Positions 34,360 through 43,689 of a DNA stretch of 64,000 nt are shown here, in pieces. The notes below the pieces were generated by a model that saw nothing but the letters and a program-made list of their open reading frames with translations, searched no databases and was not told the origin of the DNA. The position numbers were made by a program, and so were the translations under genes. This DNA comes from UBA1227 sp963629305 (GTDB lineage Bacteria > Bacillota > Clostridia > Oscillospirales > Acutalibacteraceae), in the NCBI GenBank assembly GCA_963629305.1, contig CAVGIJ010000004.1, forward strand, positions 1 to 64,000, written 5' to 3'. The first letter of the stretch is position 1. Each line of letters begins with the position of its first letter.

Positions 34360-34399
34360 AATAAAAGAACCGCTCAACTAACGTAGTTAAGCGGTTCTT
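34360..34399 (-). terminator. Terminator of tRNA-Ser(GCU)
   Basis: AAGAACCGCT and AGCGGTTCTT with an AT-rich loop; on the minus strand a T-rich run follows. Confidence 0.75.
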
Positions 34400-34489
34400 G
34401 GCGGAGAAGAGGTGATTTGAACACCCGCGTACATTACTGCACCTACTCCCTTAGCAGGGGAGCCCCTTCGGCCTCTTGGGTACTTCTCC
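34399..34489 (-). tRNA. tRNA-Ser (GCU anticodon)
   Basis: On the minus strand, acceptor GGAGAAG/CTTCTCC, anticodon loop CTGCTAA (GCT, reading AGC/AGU), a long variable arm typical of serine tRNA, T-arm GTTCAAATC, discriminator G and encoded CCA. Confidence 0.94.
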
Positions 34490-34523
34490 GAATGGCCAAA
34501 ACAAATAAAAATTTGTTTTATTT

Positions 34524-34553
34524 TATAAAAGCCCCGCCCTATTGGGCAGGGCC
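34524..34553 (-). terminator. Terminator of tRNA-Ser(UGA)
   Basis: GCCCCGCCC and GGGCAGGGC with a TATT loop; T-rich on the minus-strand 3' side. Confidence 0.7.
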
Positions 34554-34558
34554 TTTTT

Positions 34559-34647
34559 TGGCGGAGAGGATGGGATTCGAACCCATGTGGGGTTGCCCCC
34601 AAACGGTTTTCAAGACCGCCTCGTTATGACCACTTCGATACCTCTCC
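34559..34647 (-). tRNA. tRNA-Ser (UGA anticodon)
   Basis: On the minus strand, acceptor GGAGAGG/CCTCTCC, anticodon loop CTTGAAA (TGA, reading UCA), long variable arm, T-arm GGTTCGAATCC, discriminator G and encoded CCA. Confidence 0.95.
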
Positions 34648-34807
34648 GTGCTGACGCGAGATTTATAGTAACACATTTGAATTTTAGTGTCAATGATTTT
34701 TTGATGTTTTAAGAATTTTTTAAGTATGGATATCTATACTTTGAAGAGCAATTTTAGTATAATTTGTTTTATAGATTTATCATGAAACTTCAGGGACGGT
34801 AAAGAAT

Positions 34808-35488
34808 ATGAGAGTATTGATTGTTGAGGACGAAATCAGACTTGCCGAGGCACTCGGGGAAATAATGAAATCTCAGCGCTATACCGCAGATATTGTCAAT
34901 GACGGTGAGGACGGATTTGACTATGCAATGAGTGATATCTATGACGTCATTGTTATGGATGTTATGCTTCCGAAAATGAACGGATTTGACATTGTCCGCA
35001 AAATGCGTGAAGAGAAAAATCAAACTCCTGTTATTATGCTCACCGCAAAGGATGATACTGCAGACAAAATAAAAGGACTTGATTGCGGAGCTGATGATTA
35101 CCTGACAAAGCCCTTTGTGCCGGGTGAACTTCTTGCACGCATAAGAGCTATCTCAAGACGTCAGGGCGAAGTTGTAATGGACGAGCTTAAGGTGGAGGAT
35201 ATTGCGCTTAGTTTATCGAATTATACATTGTCGTGCGATGGCAGATCGATAAATCTCGGTCCTAAGGAATTTGATATTCTTAAAATTCTTATGTCAAACC
35301 CAAATGTCATTGTTCCGAAAGAGGACATTCTCATCAAGGTGTGGGGCACTGAGTCGGATGCAGAGGACAATAACGTTGAAGTTTATATTTCCTTTTTGAG
35401 AAAGAAATTGATACACTTAAAATCCGTTGTGCAGATAACAACGGTAAGAAAGATAGGCTATAGGCTGGAGGTGGGCTCTGCTTGCTGA
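34808..35488 (+). CDS. OmpR-family response regulator
   Basis: The 226-residue regulator has a receiver domain (LIVEDEIRLAEAL, phospho-Asp in VIVMDVMLPKMNG, ITA/T position LTAKDD, Lys in YLTKPF) and a winged-helix DNA-binding domain (LGPKEFDILKILMSNPN, EVYISFLRKKL, VRKIGYRLE). Its kinase partner overlaps the 3' end by seven bases. Signal and targets are unknown. Confidence 0.94.
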   Translation: MRVLIVEDEIRLAEALGEIMKSQRYTADIVNDGEDGFDYAMSDIYDVIVMDVMLPKMNGFDIVRKMREEKNQTPVIMLTAKDDTADKIKGLDCGADDYLTKPFVPGELLARIRAISRRQGEVVMDELKVEDIALSLSNYTLSCDGRSINLGPKEFDILKILMSNPNVIVPKEDILIKVWGTESDAEDNNVEVYISFLRKKLIHLKSVVQITTVRKIGYRLEVGSAC

Positions 35489-36789
35489 AAAGGTTACGTT
35501 CGCAGTTTGTGCTCAGTAACATGATTATGGTGGGAATTGTCATTTTCGGCCTGTTTATTGCTCTCACTATGATAACTTATAATTATGAAACATCGCAGTC
35601 GGAAGCGGCGCTTAAAATGGCTTTGGACGGCAATGTAAATCTTTTTATGTTCTCAAGTGACAATGTAATTCAATTCGGTTCTCCATCGTCTAAAAAAGAC
35701 AATCAACGCAACGGCGGCGTGAATGAGAAGACGAACACTATAGTTCTTCTTGCACTTACGGATAATTCCGGCAATGTAATTGTGAGTGATATGGCAGAGG
35801 GTAAGTCATATACATCTGAAGAAATAAAGAAAATAGTAAATTATGCAATATCATCTGACAAAGAAGTAGGGCTTATACCGACAAAACATATGCGGTATAT
35901 GAAGGAATCAAATGAGTACGGCGGGTACAAAATTGTTTTTGCCGACAGGACATCAGAAGAGGAAACACTGAAGTTCATGGTAAAACTTTACGGTATAAGT
36001 TCTATCTTTATTTTATCAATCATGTTTCTTATAAGCGACTATATGGCACACCGCGCCGTGTCGCCGGTTGAAAAATCGTGGAACAAGCAGAACCGTTTTG
36101 TTGCCGACGCAAGCCACGAACTGAAAACTCCTCTTACCGTTATACTTGCCAATATGGATATCATGTCATTAAGTCCCGATTCAACCATAGAGGAACAAAA
36201 AAAGTGGATTGATAACACAAAATCAGAGGCAAAGAGAATGACACAACTCGTAAACGACATGTTATTTCTTGCGAAATCAGACGCAGCCGTTGAACAGGGC
36301 TACAACTTTATGGAATCAAGCTTAAGCAGCCTTGCGGAGGATTGCGTTCTCACCTTTGAGTCAGTCGCTTTTGAGAAGGGTATTTACCTTCGCTCTGTTG
36401 TCCCGGAGGATATCTACGTAACCATGGATGAGGCTAAGATAAAACAGGTTATAATGATACTTCTCGACAATGCAATAAAGTATGTGGATGACAACGGAAC
36501 CATTTTTGTAACTCTTGCTCAAAACGGAAAACAGGCAAAACTTCTCGTTGCAAATACGGGACCCGCAATTCCGAAAGAAAAGCAGAAACATATTTTCGAA
36601 AGATTTTTCCGCGCGGACGACTCGCGTGTAAGAGACAAGGGCGGTTACGGCCTCGGTCTTTCCATTGCCGGAAATATTGTATCCGCACACAAAGGAAAAC
36701 TGTCACTTGAGTATTCCAATGAAAAGGGTACATGTTTTTCAGTTGTTCTTCCTTGTAAGGGAAACGGAAATTCGAGGAAAAGTAAGTAA
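35482..36789 (+). CDS. Sensor histidine kinase
   Basis: A 435-residue kinase starting at TTG with GGAGG ten bases upstream. Two transmembrane segments (about 12-34 and 172-190) enclose an extracytoplasmic sensor of about 135 residues without a known fold. HisKA has FVADASHELKTPLTVILANMD; HATPase has MILLDNAIKYVDDNG and GGYGLGLSIAGNIVSAHKG. No clear HAMP domain is seen; the second transmembrane segment runs nearly straight into HisKA. Partner of the regulator just upstream. Confidence 0.94.
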   Translation: MLKRLRSQFVLSNMIMVGIVIFGLFIALTMITYNYETSQSEAALKMALDGNVNLFMFSSDNVIQFGSPSSKKDNQRNGGVNEKTNTIVLLALTDNSGNVIVSDMAEGKSYTSEEIKKIVNYAISSDKEVGLIPTKHMRYMKESNEYGGYKIVFADRTSEEETLKFMVKLYGISSIFILSIMFLISDYMAHRAVSPVEKSWNKQNRFVADASHELKTPLTVILANMDIMSLSPDSTIEEQKKWIDNTKSEAKRMTQLVNDMLFLAKSDAAVEQGYNFMESSLSSLAEDCVLTFESVAFEKGIYLRSVVPEDIYVTMDEAKIKQVIMILLDNAIKYVDDNGTIFVTLAQNGKQAKLLVANTGPAIPKEKQKHIFERFFRADDSRVRDKGGYGLGLSIAGNIVSAHKGKLSLEYSNEKGTCFSVVLPCKGNGNSRKSK

Positions 36790-37125
36790 CCATAGGTAGG
36801 CACATATGGTGATAAAGATACAATGATGAGAATTATTACGCATAAAAGTCCGGTGGCTTTTATGACCTTGTATGCCCTGACTCGTGCATACACACAGCAA
36901 AAAACAGTTTGAAAAAAGCAACTGTCTGTCGAATACCGGCATAGTACAGATTGCAATTGCCGCCCAAAAGGAAATATGTATTTGGGTTTTTCCGCACTCT
37001 ATTGTCATTTTTCGCGTACCTCTTCTTGTTTTCTCATAAAACTCTTTTAATTATATGTGAAACGTGCTAGAATTAATTCGGTTTAAAAATACGTATTATT
37101 TGTGCAAAGGTAAGGAGTGAAAAAG
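36790..37125 (+). other. Intergenic region before the small peptide gene
   Basis: 336 bases without a credible gene. An extended -10 (TGCTAGAAT, 37065-37073) without a clear -35 may drive the peptide gene. The rest shows no recognised element. Confidence 0.4.
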
Positions 37126-37281
37126 ATGACTTTTATTAAGGATATACTCGGTGCAATCAAAGAAGGCCTTGTGAATGGTATAAAAGAAGGCATAAAGGAA
37201 GGCGTTAAAGACGGAGTAAAAGAAGGCGTTAAAGACGGAGTTAAAGCTCTCATTGTTCTTCCGAAACAACTTCTCGGCTGA
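37126..37281 (+). CDS. 51-residue glycine-zipper peptide, unknown function
   Basis: A small gene with TAAGGAGTGAAAAAG directly before the ATG and its own terminator 10 bases after the stop. Residues 11-38 are seven tandem four-residue units of the form (I/V/L)-(K/V)-(E/D/N)-G, so Gly sits at every fourth position from 14 to 38, with Lys and Glu/Asp between. The ends are hydrophobic (FIKDILG; ALIVLPKQLLG). Part of the DNA is a 24-base repeat. No signal peptide. A regular GxxxG spacing favours helix packing or oligomerisation, as in glycine zippers. I know no named family. Confidence 0.75.
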   Translation: MTFIKDILGAIKEGLVNGIKEGIKEGVKDGVKEGVKDGVKALIVLPKQLLG

Positions 37282-37290
37282 TAACTTTTC

Positions 37291-37320
37291 AAGCCACCCT
37301 TTGCGGGTGGCTTATTTTAT
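37291..37320 (+). terminator. Terminator of the small peptide gene
   Basis: AAGCCACCC, loop TTTGC, GGGTGGCTT, then ATTTTAT. Confidence 0.8.
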
Positions 37321-37335
37321 ATGTGTAGGTGCAAT

Positions 37336-38052
37336 ATGGAAGAAAAAATACTTCTTAAAGATATTGAAATAAAAATAGAACGTAAGAGGATAAAGAATAT
37401 GCATATGTATATCCGCCCTCCGTACGGAGATGTTACTGTTACGGCTCCGATTCGCCTGCCTTACTGTGAAATTGAGAAATTTGTCAACCTTAAAGAGAAT
37501 TGGATACGTGCGAACGTAGAGAGGATAAAAAACACAAAAACGACTCCGGAAACCATATATAGGAACGGTGACACCGTTATGATATGGGGTGAGCTCTATG
37601 AACTTCATGTTGATGAGGGTACACGATATTCGCTGACGACTACGGAGGATACATTGCCGGACGGCAGGAAAATCGCAAGACTTTGTGTGCGTACGGGGTG
37701 TACTGATGAACAGAGAGTACATTTTGTAACCGAGTGGTATAGGGATGAGCTTACGCTGCGTGTTGATCACCTTTTGCCGAAGTGGGAGAATTATACGGGC
37801 CTTAAGTGTTCGTCGTGGCAGAGTAAGGTTATGAAAACCAGATGGGGAACATGCAACACAAAAACGAAAAAGATATGGCTCAATGTAAAACTTGCAGAGC
37901 ACCCGCAGGAGTGTCTTGAATACGTTATACTTCATGAGCTTGCACATACAAAGGTTCCGAATCACGGAGCCGACTTTAAAGCCATTCTGGATGAATATAT
38001 GCCGGACTGGAAAACTGTTAAGAGGAGATTACAGAACAATGAATGTAACTAA
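37336..38052 (+). CDS. YgjP-like (SprT-type) metallopeptidase
   Basis: A 238-residue protein of the YgjP/DUF45 metallopeptidase family. N-terminal beta-rich part (IERKRIKNMHMYIRPPYGDVTVTAPIRLP), SWQSKVMKTRWGTCN, and the zinc motif HELAHTKVPNHGADF near residue 200 (HExxH plus a third His). Relatives are called putative zinc proteases; a substrate is not known here. I take the ATG at 37336 (TAGGTG upstream); an ATG at 37321 lies in the terminator tail. Confidence 0.86.
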   Translation: MEEKILLKDIEIKIERKRIKNMHMYIRPPYGDVTVTAPIRLPYCEIEKFVNLKENWIRANVERIKNTKTTPETIYRNGDTVMIWGELYELHVDEGTRYSLTTTEDTLPDGRKIARLCVRTGCTDEQRVHFVTEWYRDELTLRVDHLLPKWENYTGLKCSSWQSKVMKTRWGTCNTKTKKIWLNVKLAEHPQECLEYVILHELAHTKVPNHGADFKAILDEYMPDWKTVKRRLQNNECN

Positions 38053-39106
38053 AGAGTTATACGGCCGACACGGTGAAAGGGACGTTTTCAGATTCATCAT
38101 AGAAAATGACAATGGGATGAAGGTTTCCGCAATAAACTACGGCTGTGCAATAACCGAGATAATTGTTCCCGACAAAAACGATGCCTTCGAAAATGTTGTT
38201 CTCGGATTTGACTCATTTAAAGGATATGAAAGCAATTTGCCTCATTTCGGTGCGGTGGTAGGACGTGTAGCAGGGAGAATAACAGGTTCAAAGTTTACAC
38301 TTAAAGGCAGTGAGTACATCTTGCCGGAGAATGAGGGGAAAAATCACCTTCATGGAAACGGTGAGTTTGATCATACAGTTTGGAACTCTATGCTTACAGA
38401 ACGCGGGATCGGACTTGGGCGGTCGGTCGGAGTTGAGTTTTCGTACATGAGTCCGGGCGGCAGTAACGGTTATCCCGGCAATGTAAACGTAACAGTAACA
38501 TACACTCTCGACAATAATAACAAGCTTATGATCGAGTACCGTGGAAGCACAGATGAAAGCACACTTTTGAACCTTACCAATCACTCTTATTTCAATCTCT
38601 CCGGAGATGCGGTAAGGACGGTGGAGGATCACGTGCTTAAAAGCGATGTCGCTCTTTTTGTACCGCTCAATGAAGATCTTACACCAACCGGAAGACTGCA
38701 AAATGTTCGGGAAACAATGTTTGATTTTTCAAGCGGACGTGTACTAAGAGAGGGTATGGAGTCAGAAGATGCGCAAAATGTAATTGCGGGAAACGGATAT
38801 GACCATGCATTGATCTTCAACGACTGTAAAGATTATAACCTTTACACACGTGGCGATGTACATTCTGCAGTCTTGTATGATGAAGTGTCGGGGCGCAAAT
38901 TGCTGATGGAAACCGATTACCCGTGTTTTGTGTGTTATTCCGGCAACCAACTCGAAAAGAAGCACAATGCCGTATGTCTTGAGGCACAGCTTCTTCCGGA
39001 TGCCGTGAATCACAGAGGCTTCGGAAGCACGGTGCTCAGACCCGACAGAGAGTACAGACACTTTGTTTCATACCAATTTGGTATTGATTTAATCGAAAAC
39101 ATTTAA
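38039..39106 (+). CDS. galM: Aldose 1-epimerase (galactose mutarotase)
   Basis: A 355-residue enzyme interconverting alpha and beta anomers of hexoses. Family motifs include KVSAINYGCAITEIIVPDKN, VVGRVAGRI, LHGNGEFDHTVW, the His in TNHSYFNLSG and the catalytic Glu in AVCLEAQLLPDAVNH. AGAGGAGAT is placed nine bases before the ATG at 38039; the gene overlaps the metallopeptidase by 14 bases, so the two are cotranscribed. Confidence 0.94.
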   Translation: MNVTKELYGRHGERDVFRFIIENDNGMKVSAINYGCAITEIIVPDKNDAFENVVLGFDSFKGYESNLPHFGAVVGRVAGRITGSKFTLKGSEYILPENEGKNHLHGNGEFDHTVWNSMLTERGIGLGRSVGVEFSYMSPGGSNGYPGNVNVTVTYTLDNNNKLMIEYRGSTDESTLLNLTNHSYFNLSGDAVRTVEDHVLKSDVALFVPLNEDLTPTGRLQNVRETMFDFSSGRVLREGMESEDAQNVIAGNGYDHALIFNDCKDYNLYTRGDVHSAVLYDEVSGRKLLMETDYPCFVCYSGNQLEKKHNAVCLEAQLLPDAVNHRGFGSTVLRPDREYRHFVSYQFGIDLIENI

Positions 39107-39175
39107 TATACTTTATAGGTAAATATAAAATAAAAAGAGATACATATTTTTGTGTTTAGAAGGAGATATTTTAAA

Positions 39176-39397
39176 ATGGCAGAATTTAAGTACGAAATAG
39201 TTGAAGAACTCGGAGTTATTTCAGAAAATGCAAGCGGTTGGACAAGAGAGCTCAACCTCATTTCATGGAACGGCGGAAATCCCAAGTATGACATCCGTGA
39301 CTGGGCTCCGGAGCATGAAAAAATGGGTAAGGGAATAGGTCTTACAAAGGACGAACTCGGAGAACTCAAGGAGCTTATCGAAAAAGTTTTGAATTAA
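39176..39397 (+). CDS. YdbC-type PC4-like nucleic-acid-binding protein
   Basis: The 73-residue product (AEFKYEIVEELGVISENASGWTRELNLISWNGGNPKYDIRDW) matches the bacterial YdbC family, which has the PC4 (p15 coactivator) single-stranded nucleic-acid-binding fold in structures of homologues. AGAAGGAGAT precedes the ATG at 39176; an earlier in-frame ATG adds only MFRRRYFK. It is followed after eight bases by a MOSC gene. Confidence 0.88.
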   Translation: MAEFKYEIVEELGVISENASGWTRELNLISWNGGNPKYDIRDWAPEHEKMGKGIGLTKDELGELKELIEKVLN

Positions 39398-39405
39398 GGT
39401 GTTTT

Positions 39406-39846
39406 ATGAAAAACGGAATTGTAAAGGCAGTATGTATAAGTGAGGAAAAAGGTACGCAAAAGCATCCTGTACCGTCTGTAAAACTTATAGAAAACTTCGG
39501 GATTGAAAATGATGCTCATGCCGGCAATTGGCATAGGCAGGTAAGCCTTTTGTCATACGACAAGGTAGAGGAGTTCAACGCACTCGGAGCAGGTGTTACG
39601 GATGGCGCATTCGGTGAAAACATCCTTGTAAAGGGGATAGACCTAAAATACCTTCCGGTCGGCACTGTTATAACAATCGGAGACACGGTTACTTTACGTG
39701 TGACACAGATAGGTAAGGAGTGTCACTCCCATTGCGAGATATACAAAAGAGTCGGAAAATGTATTATGCCCCATGAGGGTATCTTTGCGGAAGTGCTTAA
39801 GGGCGGAGAGGTACTCCCCGGTGACAGCGTTGTTGCCGACTGCTGA
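39406..39846 (+). CDS. MOSC-domain protein
   Basis: A 146-residue stand-alone MOSC domain. Motifs include GIENDAHAGNWHRQVSLLSYDK, GAFGENILVKGIDL and the conserved Cys in GKECHSHCEIYKRVGKCIMP. MOSC domains carry sulfur in molybdenum cofactor chemistry; small stand-alone forms are often linked to MoaC/MoaA, but no such genes are here. Cotranscribed with the PC4-like gene. Confidence 0.88.
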   Translation: MKNGIVKAVCISEEKGTQKHPVPSVKLIENFGIENDAHAGNWHRQVSLLSYDKVEEFNALGAGVTDGAFGENILVKGIDLKYLPVGTVITIGDTVTLRVTQIGKECHSHCEIYKRVGKCIMPHEGIFAEVLKGGEVLPGDSVVADC

Positions 39847-39902
39847 GTCGTGTGTCAAAGCAAACTTTAAACCGGCTTAAACAAAAGTAAAAATTCAAAA
39901 TA

Positions 39903-39938
39903 AAAACTGCTCGTCTCACAACGGAGACGGGCAGTTTT
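39903..39938. terminator. Bidirectional terminator
   Basis: AAAACTGCTCGTCTC and GGAGACGGGCAGTTTTG around a five-base loop, between the MOSC gene and the converging gpmI. Confidence 0.85.
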
Positions 39939-40003
39939 GTTTGTTCGATTTTTTTGTTCGATTACAATTTGTGTGTAACTTGCAGATATTATTTATTTGT
40001 AAA

Positions 40004-41539
40004 TCAGTCAACTATGAGAGATTCACCGGTCATTTCTTTTGGCTGAGGAAGTCCCATTATCTTAAGAATTGTCGGTGAAAGGTCACAGAGTCTGCCTCCT
40101 TCACGGAGCTTGACATCTCCGCATCCTATGACAGCGAACGGAACAGGATTTGTTGTATGAGCGGTGAAGGCGGAACCGTCAGGCTCATACATCTTGTCAG
40201 CGTTGCCGTGGTCAGCTGTAAGGAGGATTGCTCCGCCCATTTTAAGAACGGCGTCTTCAAGTCTTCCTACACATGTATCGACGGTTTCAACGGCTTTTAC
40301 GGCTGCGTCAAAAACGCCTGTATGTCCGACCATGTCGCAGTTCGCAAAGTTTACTATGATCGTGTCATACTTATCGGAGAGAACTGCTTTTACGAGTTTG
40401 TCTGTAACCTCCGGTGCGCTCATTTCAGGCTGAAGGTCATATGTTGTAACCTTAGGACTCGGAACAAGAATTCTGTCCTCGCCATCATTTACCGTCTCAA
40501 CACCGCCGTTAAAGAAGAATGTTACATGCGCATACTTCTCTGTCTCTGCAATGCGGAGTTGTTTCTTTCCGCTTGCAGCAAGGTATTCGCCGAGAGTGTT
40601 TGTAAGCTCCTCGGGCTTAAATGCTGTTTCTACGTTCGGCATGGTTGCATCGTACTGAGTCATGCATACATAGTAAACCGGGAAGTAAGGACGATCAAAG
40701 CCCGTAAATTTATCGTCAACGAATGTACGTGTTATCTCACGTGCGCGGTCAGGACGGAAGTTGAAGAAAATAACGCTGTCATTTTTCTCTACGCGTCCCT
40801 CATCCATGAGTACGGTCGGAAGAACAAATTCATCTGTGAGATGCTTTCCGTCGCCGTCTACGGTCTCGTAGGAGGCTTTTACGGCCAAGGCAGCGTCATC
40901 GGCTTTTATTCCCTCGCCGTTTACGAATGCATTGTAGGCCTTGCTTACACGCTCCCATCTGTTGTCACGATCCATTGCATAAAAACGTCCTGTAACGGTT
41001 GCAAGCTTTCCGACTCCGAGTTCATCCATCTTTTCTTGGAGCTTGGCAATGTACTCTACTCCGGATGTCGGCGGTACGTCACGTCCGTCAAGGATTCCGT
41101 GCACGTAAACCTTAGTAAGTCCGTTTCTCTTTGCAAGCTCGAGAAGTCCGAAGAGATGTTTTATGTGGCTGTGAACACCGCCGTCTGAGAGAAGTCCCAT
41201 GAGGTGAAGTGCCGAGTTATGCTCTTTGCAATTCTTTACAGCACCCATAAAGGCTTCGTTTGAGAAAAAATCTCCGTCTTCAATTGACTTGGTTATTCTT
41301 GTAAGCTCCTGGTATACAATGCGTCCTGCACCGATATTGGTATGACCTACCTCGGAATTTCCCATCTGTCCGTCAGGAAGACCGACATCCAAACCGGATG
41401 CACCGATAGTAGTATGTGGGCACTTTGTCATTATTTCATCGAGCCTTGGTGTTTTTGCGGCTACAATGGCGTTTCCGTATTTCTCATCCGGAACCCATCC
41501 GAAGCCGTCCATAATGCAAAGTACAACTGGTTTTTTCAT
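40004..41539 (-). CDS. gpmI: 2,3-bisphosphoglycerate-independent phosphoglycerate mutase
   Basis: A 511-residue manganese enzyme interconverting 3- and 2-phosphoglycerate. KPVVLCIMDGFGW (first metal Asp), MGNSEVGHTNIGAGR with the phospho-Ser, HILDGRDVPPTSG, NFRPDRAREI, VNFANCDMVGHTG and LLTADHGNADKM are all present at family length. Last gene of the pgk-tpiA-gpmI glycolytic operon (32 bases after tpiA). Confidence 0.97.
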   Translation of the reverse strand: MKKPVVLCIMDGFGWVPDEKYGNAIVAAKTPRLDEIMTKCPHTTIGASGLDVGLPDGQMGNSEVGHTNIGAGRIVYQELTRITKSIEDGDFFSNEAFMGAVKNCKEHNSALHLMGLLSDGGVHSHIKHLFGLLELAKRNGLTKVYVHGILDGRDVPPTSGVEYIAKLQEKMDELGVGKLATVTGRFYAMDRDNRWERVSKAYNAFVNGEGIKADDAALAVKASYETVDGDGKHLTDEFVLPTVLMDEGRVEKNDSVIFFNFRPDRAREITRTFVDDKFTGFDRPYFPVYYVCMTQYDATMPNVETAFKPEELTNTLGEYLAASGKKQLRIAETEKYAHVTFFFNGGVETVNDGEDRILVPSPKVTTYDLQPEMSAPEVTDKLVKAVLSDKYDTIIVNFANCDMVGHTGVFDAAVKAVETVDTCVGRLEDAVLKMGGAILLTADHGNADKMYEPDGSAFTAHTTNPVPFAVIGCGDVKLREGGRLCDLSPTILKIMGLPQPKEMTGESLIVD

Positions 41540-41571
41540 AGTTTGTGCGCCTTTCTGTTTTTAAGACTTTA

Positions 41572-42339
41572 TCAAACGCTTGCGGCTTTAACTATTTCGG
41601 CAAAGTCGGGAGCTTTGAGCGAAGCTCCGCCGATAAGTCCGCCGTCAATGTCCTCCATTGCAAGGAGCTCGGCTGCGTTACCGGCATTCATTGATCCGCC
41701 GTACTGAACTACAAATGCATTGGCAGCATCTGTGCTGTAGAGTTCTGCGATAAGTCCGCGGATGTAATTGTTTACTTCATTTGCCTGTTCAGCTGTAGCT
41801 GTTTTACCGGTGCCGATAGCCCATACGGGCTCGTAAGCGATAATTACGTTTTTAAGCTGTTCCTCCGTAACATTCTGAAGAGCGATCTTTGTCTGTGTTG
41901 AAACTGTCTCGAATGTGATATTTTTTTCGCGCTGTGTGAGTGTTTCACCGACGCAAAGAATAACCTTAAGTCCTGCCCCCAAAGCTGCGTCAACTCTCTT
42001 TGAAACAGTGTCATCTGTTTCGCCGAAATACTGGCGTCTCTCTGAGTGTCCGATTACAACGTACTCAACACCCATGGAAGTGAGCATCTGAGGGGAAATC
42101 TCTCCTGTAAATGCACCTTTTTCTTCCCAGTGGCAGTTTTCTGCGCCGACCTTAATATTTGTACCCTCAGTGCAGTAAAGAGCTGTCTGCAGGTCAATAT
42201 ACGGTACGCAGATAATAACGTCACAATCTGCATTTTCTACAAGTGGTTTCATCTCATTGATGAGTTCTGCAGCTTCAACCGGAGTCTTGTTCATTTTCCA
42301 GTTACCTGCGATAACTGCTTTACGGAGTTCTTTGTTCAT
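41572..42339 (-). CDS. tpiA: Triosephosphate isomerase
   Basis: A 255-residue TIM barrel: start RKAVIAGNWKMNKT (catalytic Lys), GENCHWEEKGAFTGEIS, VIGHSERRQYFGE (His), AYEPVWAIGTGKTA (Glu) and YGGSMNAGN. Middle gene of the glycolytic run; 113 bases separate it from pgk. Confidence 0.97.
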   Translation of the reverse strand: MNKELRKAVIAGNWKMNKTPVEAAELINEMKPLVENADCDVIICVPYIDLQTALYCTEGTNIKVGAENCHWEEKGAFTGEISPQMLTSMGVEYVVIGHSERRQYFGETDDTVSKRVDAALGAGLKVILCVGETLTQREKNITFETVSTQTKIALQNVTEEQLKNVIIAYEPVWAIGTGKTATAEQANEVNNYIRGLIAELYSTDAANAFVVQYGGSMNAGNAAELLAMEDIDGGLIGGASLKAPDFAEIVKAASV

Positions 42340-42452
42340 TCTGAAAACCTTCTTCTACTACTATTTTTTTAATTGGTTACATTGTTATTGAGCTGTTTTA
42401 TTGCAGCGATTTGTTTTTCGCACTGCACTTTTTAAATGAAGCTTTCGGCTGC

Positions 42453-43661
42453 TTATCTGTCGTTCATTGCGGCAATGCCCGGGAGATCTTTGCCCTCGAG
42501 GAATTCGAGTGATGCGCCGCCGCCTGTTGAGATGTGTGTCATCTTGTCGCCGAGACCGAGTGTATTTACGGCAGCTGCCGAATCTCCGCCGCCTATAACT
42601 GTTATAGCGTCAGAATCAGCCATTGCCTGAGCAACCGCAAGTGTGCCCTTTGCAAGTGTCGGATTTTCAAATACGCCCATAGGTCCGTTCCATACAACTG
42701 TCTTTGCCGATTTTACTTCTTCTGCAAAGAGTGCGGCTGTCTTTGGTCCGATATCAAGACCTTCACAGTCATCGGGAATTTTGCATGACTCAACAATTTC
42801 TGTATCTATAGGTCCGTCAATAGGATCCGGGAAGTTCTTTGCAACAACCGTGTCTATGGGGAGAAGGAGCTTAACGCCTTTTTCTTCCGCCTTTTTCATC
42901 ATGTCCTTACAGTAGTCAATCTTTGTTTCATCAAGGAGAGACTTACCTGTTTCGTATCCCTTTGCGGCAAGGAATGTAAATGCCATACCGCCGCCGATTA
43001 TGAGAGTGTCAGCCTTGCTGAGAAGATTTTCGATAACAGAAAGTTTGTCTGCAACCTTTGCACCGCCGAGAATCGTTACGAATGGACGCTGTGGATCCTC
43101 AACGGCATTTCCGAGGTATCTGAGTTCTTTTTCAATGAGGTATCCGCATACAGCCTCGTCAACGTAGTCTACGACGCCTACTGTAGAGCAATGTGCCCTG
43201 TGGGCAGTTCCGAATGCGTCGTTTACGAAAATATCTGCAAGAGAACCGAGCTCTTTTGAAAATGCTTCTTCGTTCTTTGTTTCCTCTGCGCGGTAACGTG
43301 TATTCTGGAGGAGAACAATTTCGCCGTCTTTCATTGCGCTTACCGCAGCTTTTGCATTTTCACCGACAACACAGTCATCGGCAGCAAATTTAATTTCCAT
43401 ACCGAGAAGCTCTGAAAGTCTCTTTGCAACAGGTTTAAGGGAAAGCTCAGGTTTTGGCTCTCCCTTCGGTTTTCCGAGGTGTGAGCAAAGTATTACTTTG
43501 CCGCCGTCTGAAACCAGCTTTTTAATTGTCGGAAGAGCGGCAACGAGTCTGTTCTCGTCTGTGATCTTTCCGTCCTTAAGAGGTACATTGAAGTCGCAAC
43601 GTACCAAAACTCTTTTACCTTTTACGTTGATGTCGTCTACGGTTTTTTTGTTAAGAGTCAT
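42453..43661 (-). CDS. pgk: Phosphoglycerate kinase
   Basis: A 402-residue kinase making ATP from 1,3-bisphosphoglycerate. VLVRCDFNVPLKDGKI, LCSHLGKPKG, FVNDAFGTAHRAHCST, ILGGAKVADKLSVI, WNGPMGVFE and IGGGDSAAAV are intact. gap is not adjacent here. It is preceded by a DegV-family gene only 28 bases away on the same strand. Confidence 0.97.
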   Translation of the reverse strand: MTLNKKTVDDINVKGKRVLVRCDFNVPLKDGKITDENRLVAALPTIKKLVSDGGKVILCSHLGKPKGEPKPELSLKPVAKRLSELLGMEIKFAADDCVVGENAKAAVSAMKDGEIVLLQNTRYRAEETKNEEAFSKELGSLADIFVNDAFGTAHRAHCSTVGVVDYVDEAVCGYLIEKELRYLGNAVEDPQRPFVTILGGAKVADKLSVIENLLSKADTLIIGGGMAFTFLAAKGYETGKSLLDETKIDYCKDMMKKAEEKGVKLLLPIDTVVAKNFPDPIDGPIDTEIVESCKIPDDCEGLDIGPKTAALFAEEVKSAKTVVWNGPMGVFENPTLAKGTLAVAQAMADSDAITVIGGGDSAAAVNTLGLGDKMTHISTGGGASLEFLEGKDLPGIAAMNDR

Positions 43662-43689
43662 TTTTCTTCTATCCTTTCATGAATAAATA

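Noticed and set aside
37083..37292. Minus-strand frame with (TPSL/F) repeats
   Set aside because: It is the antisense shadow of the glycine-zipper gene and has no ribosome site.
40157..41188. 343-codon plus-strand frame opposite gpmI
   Set aside because: Cys/Tyr/Val-rich shadow of a strongly conserved gene on the other strand.
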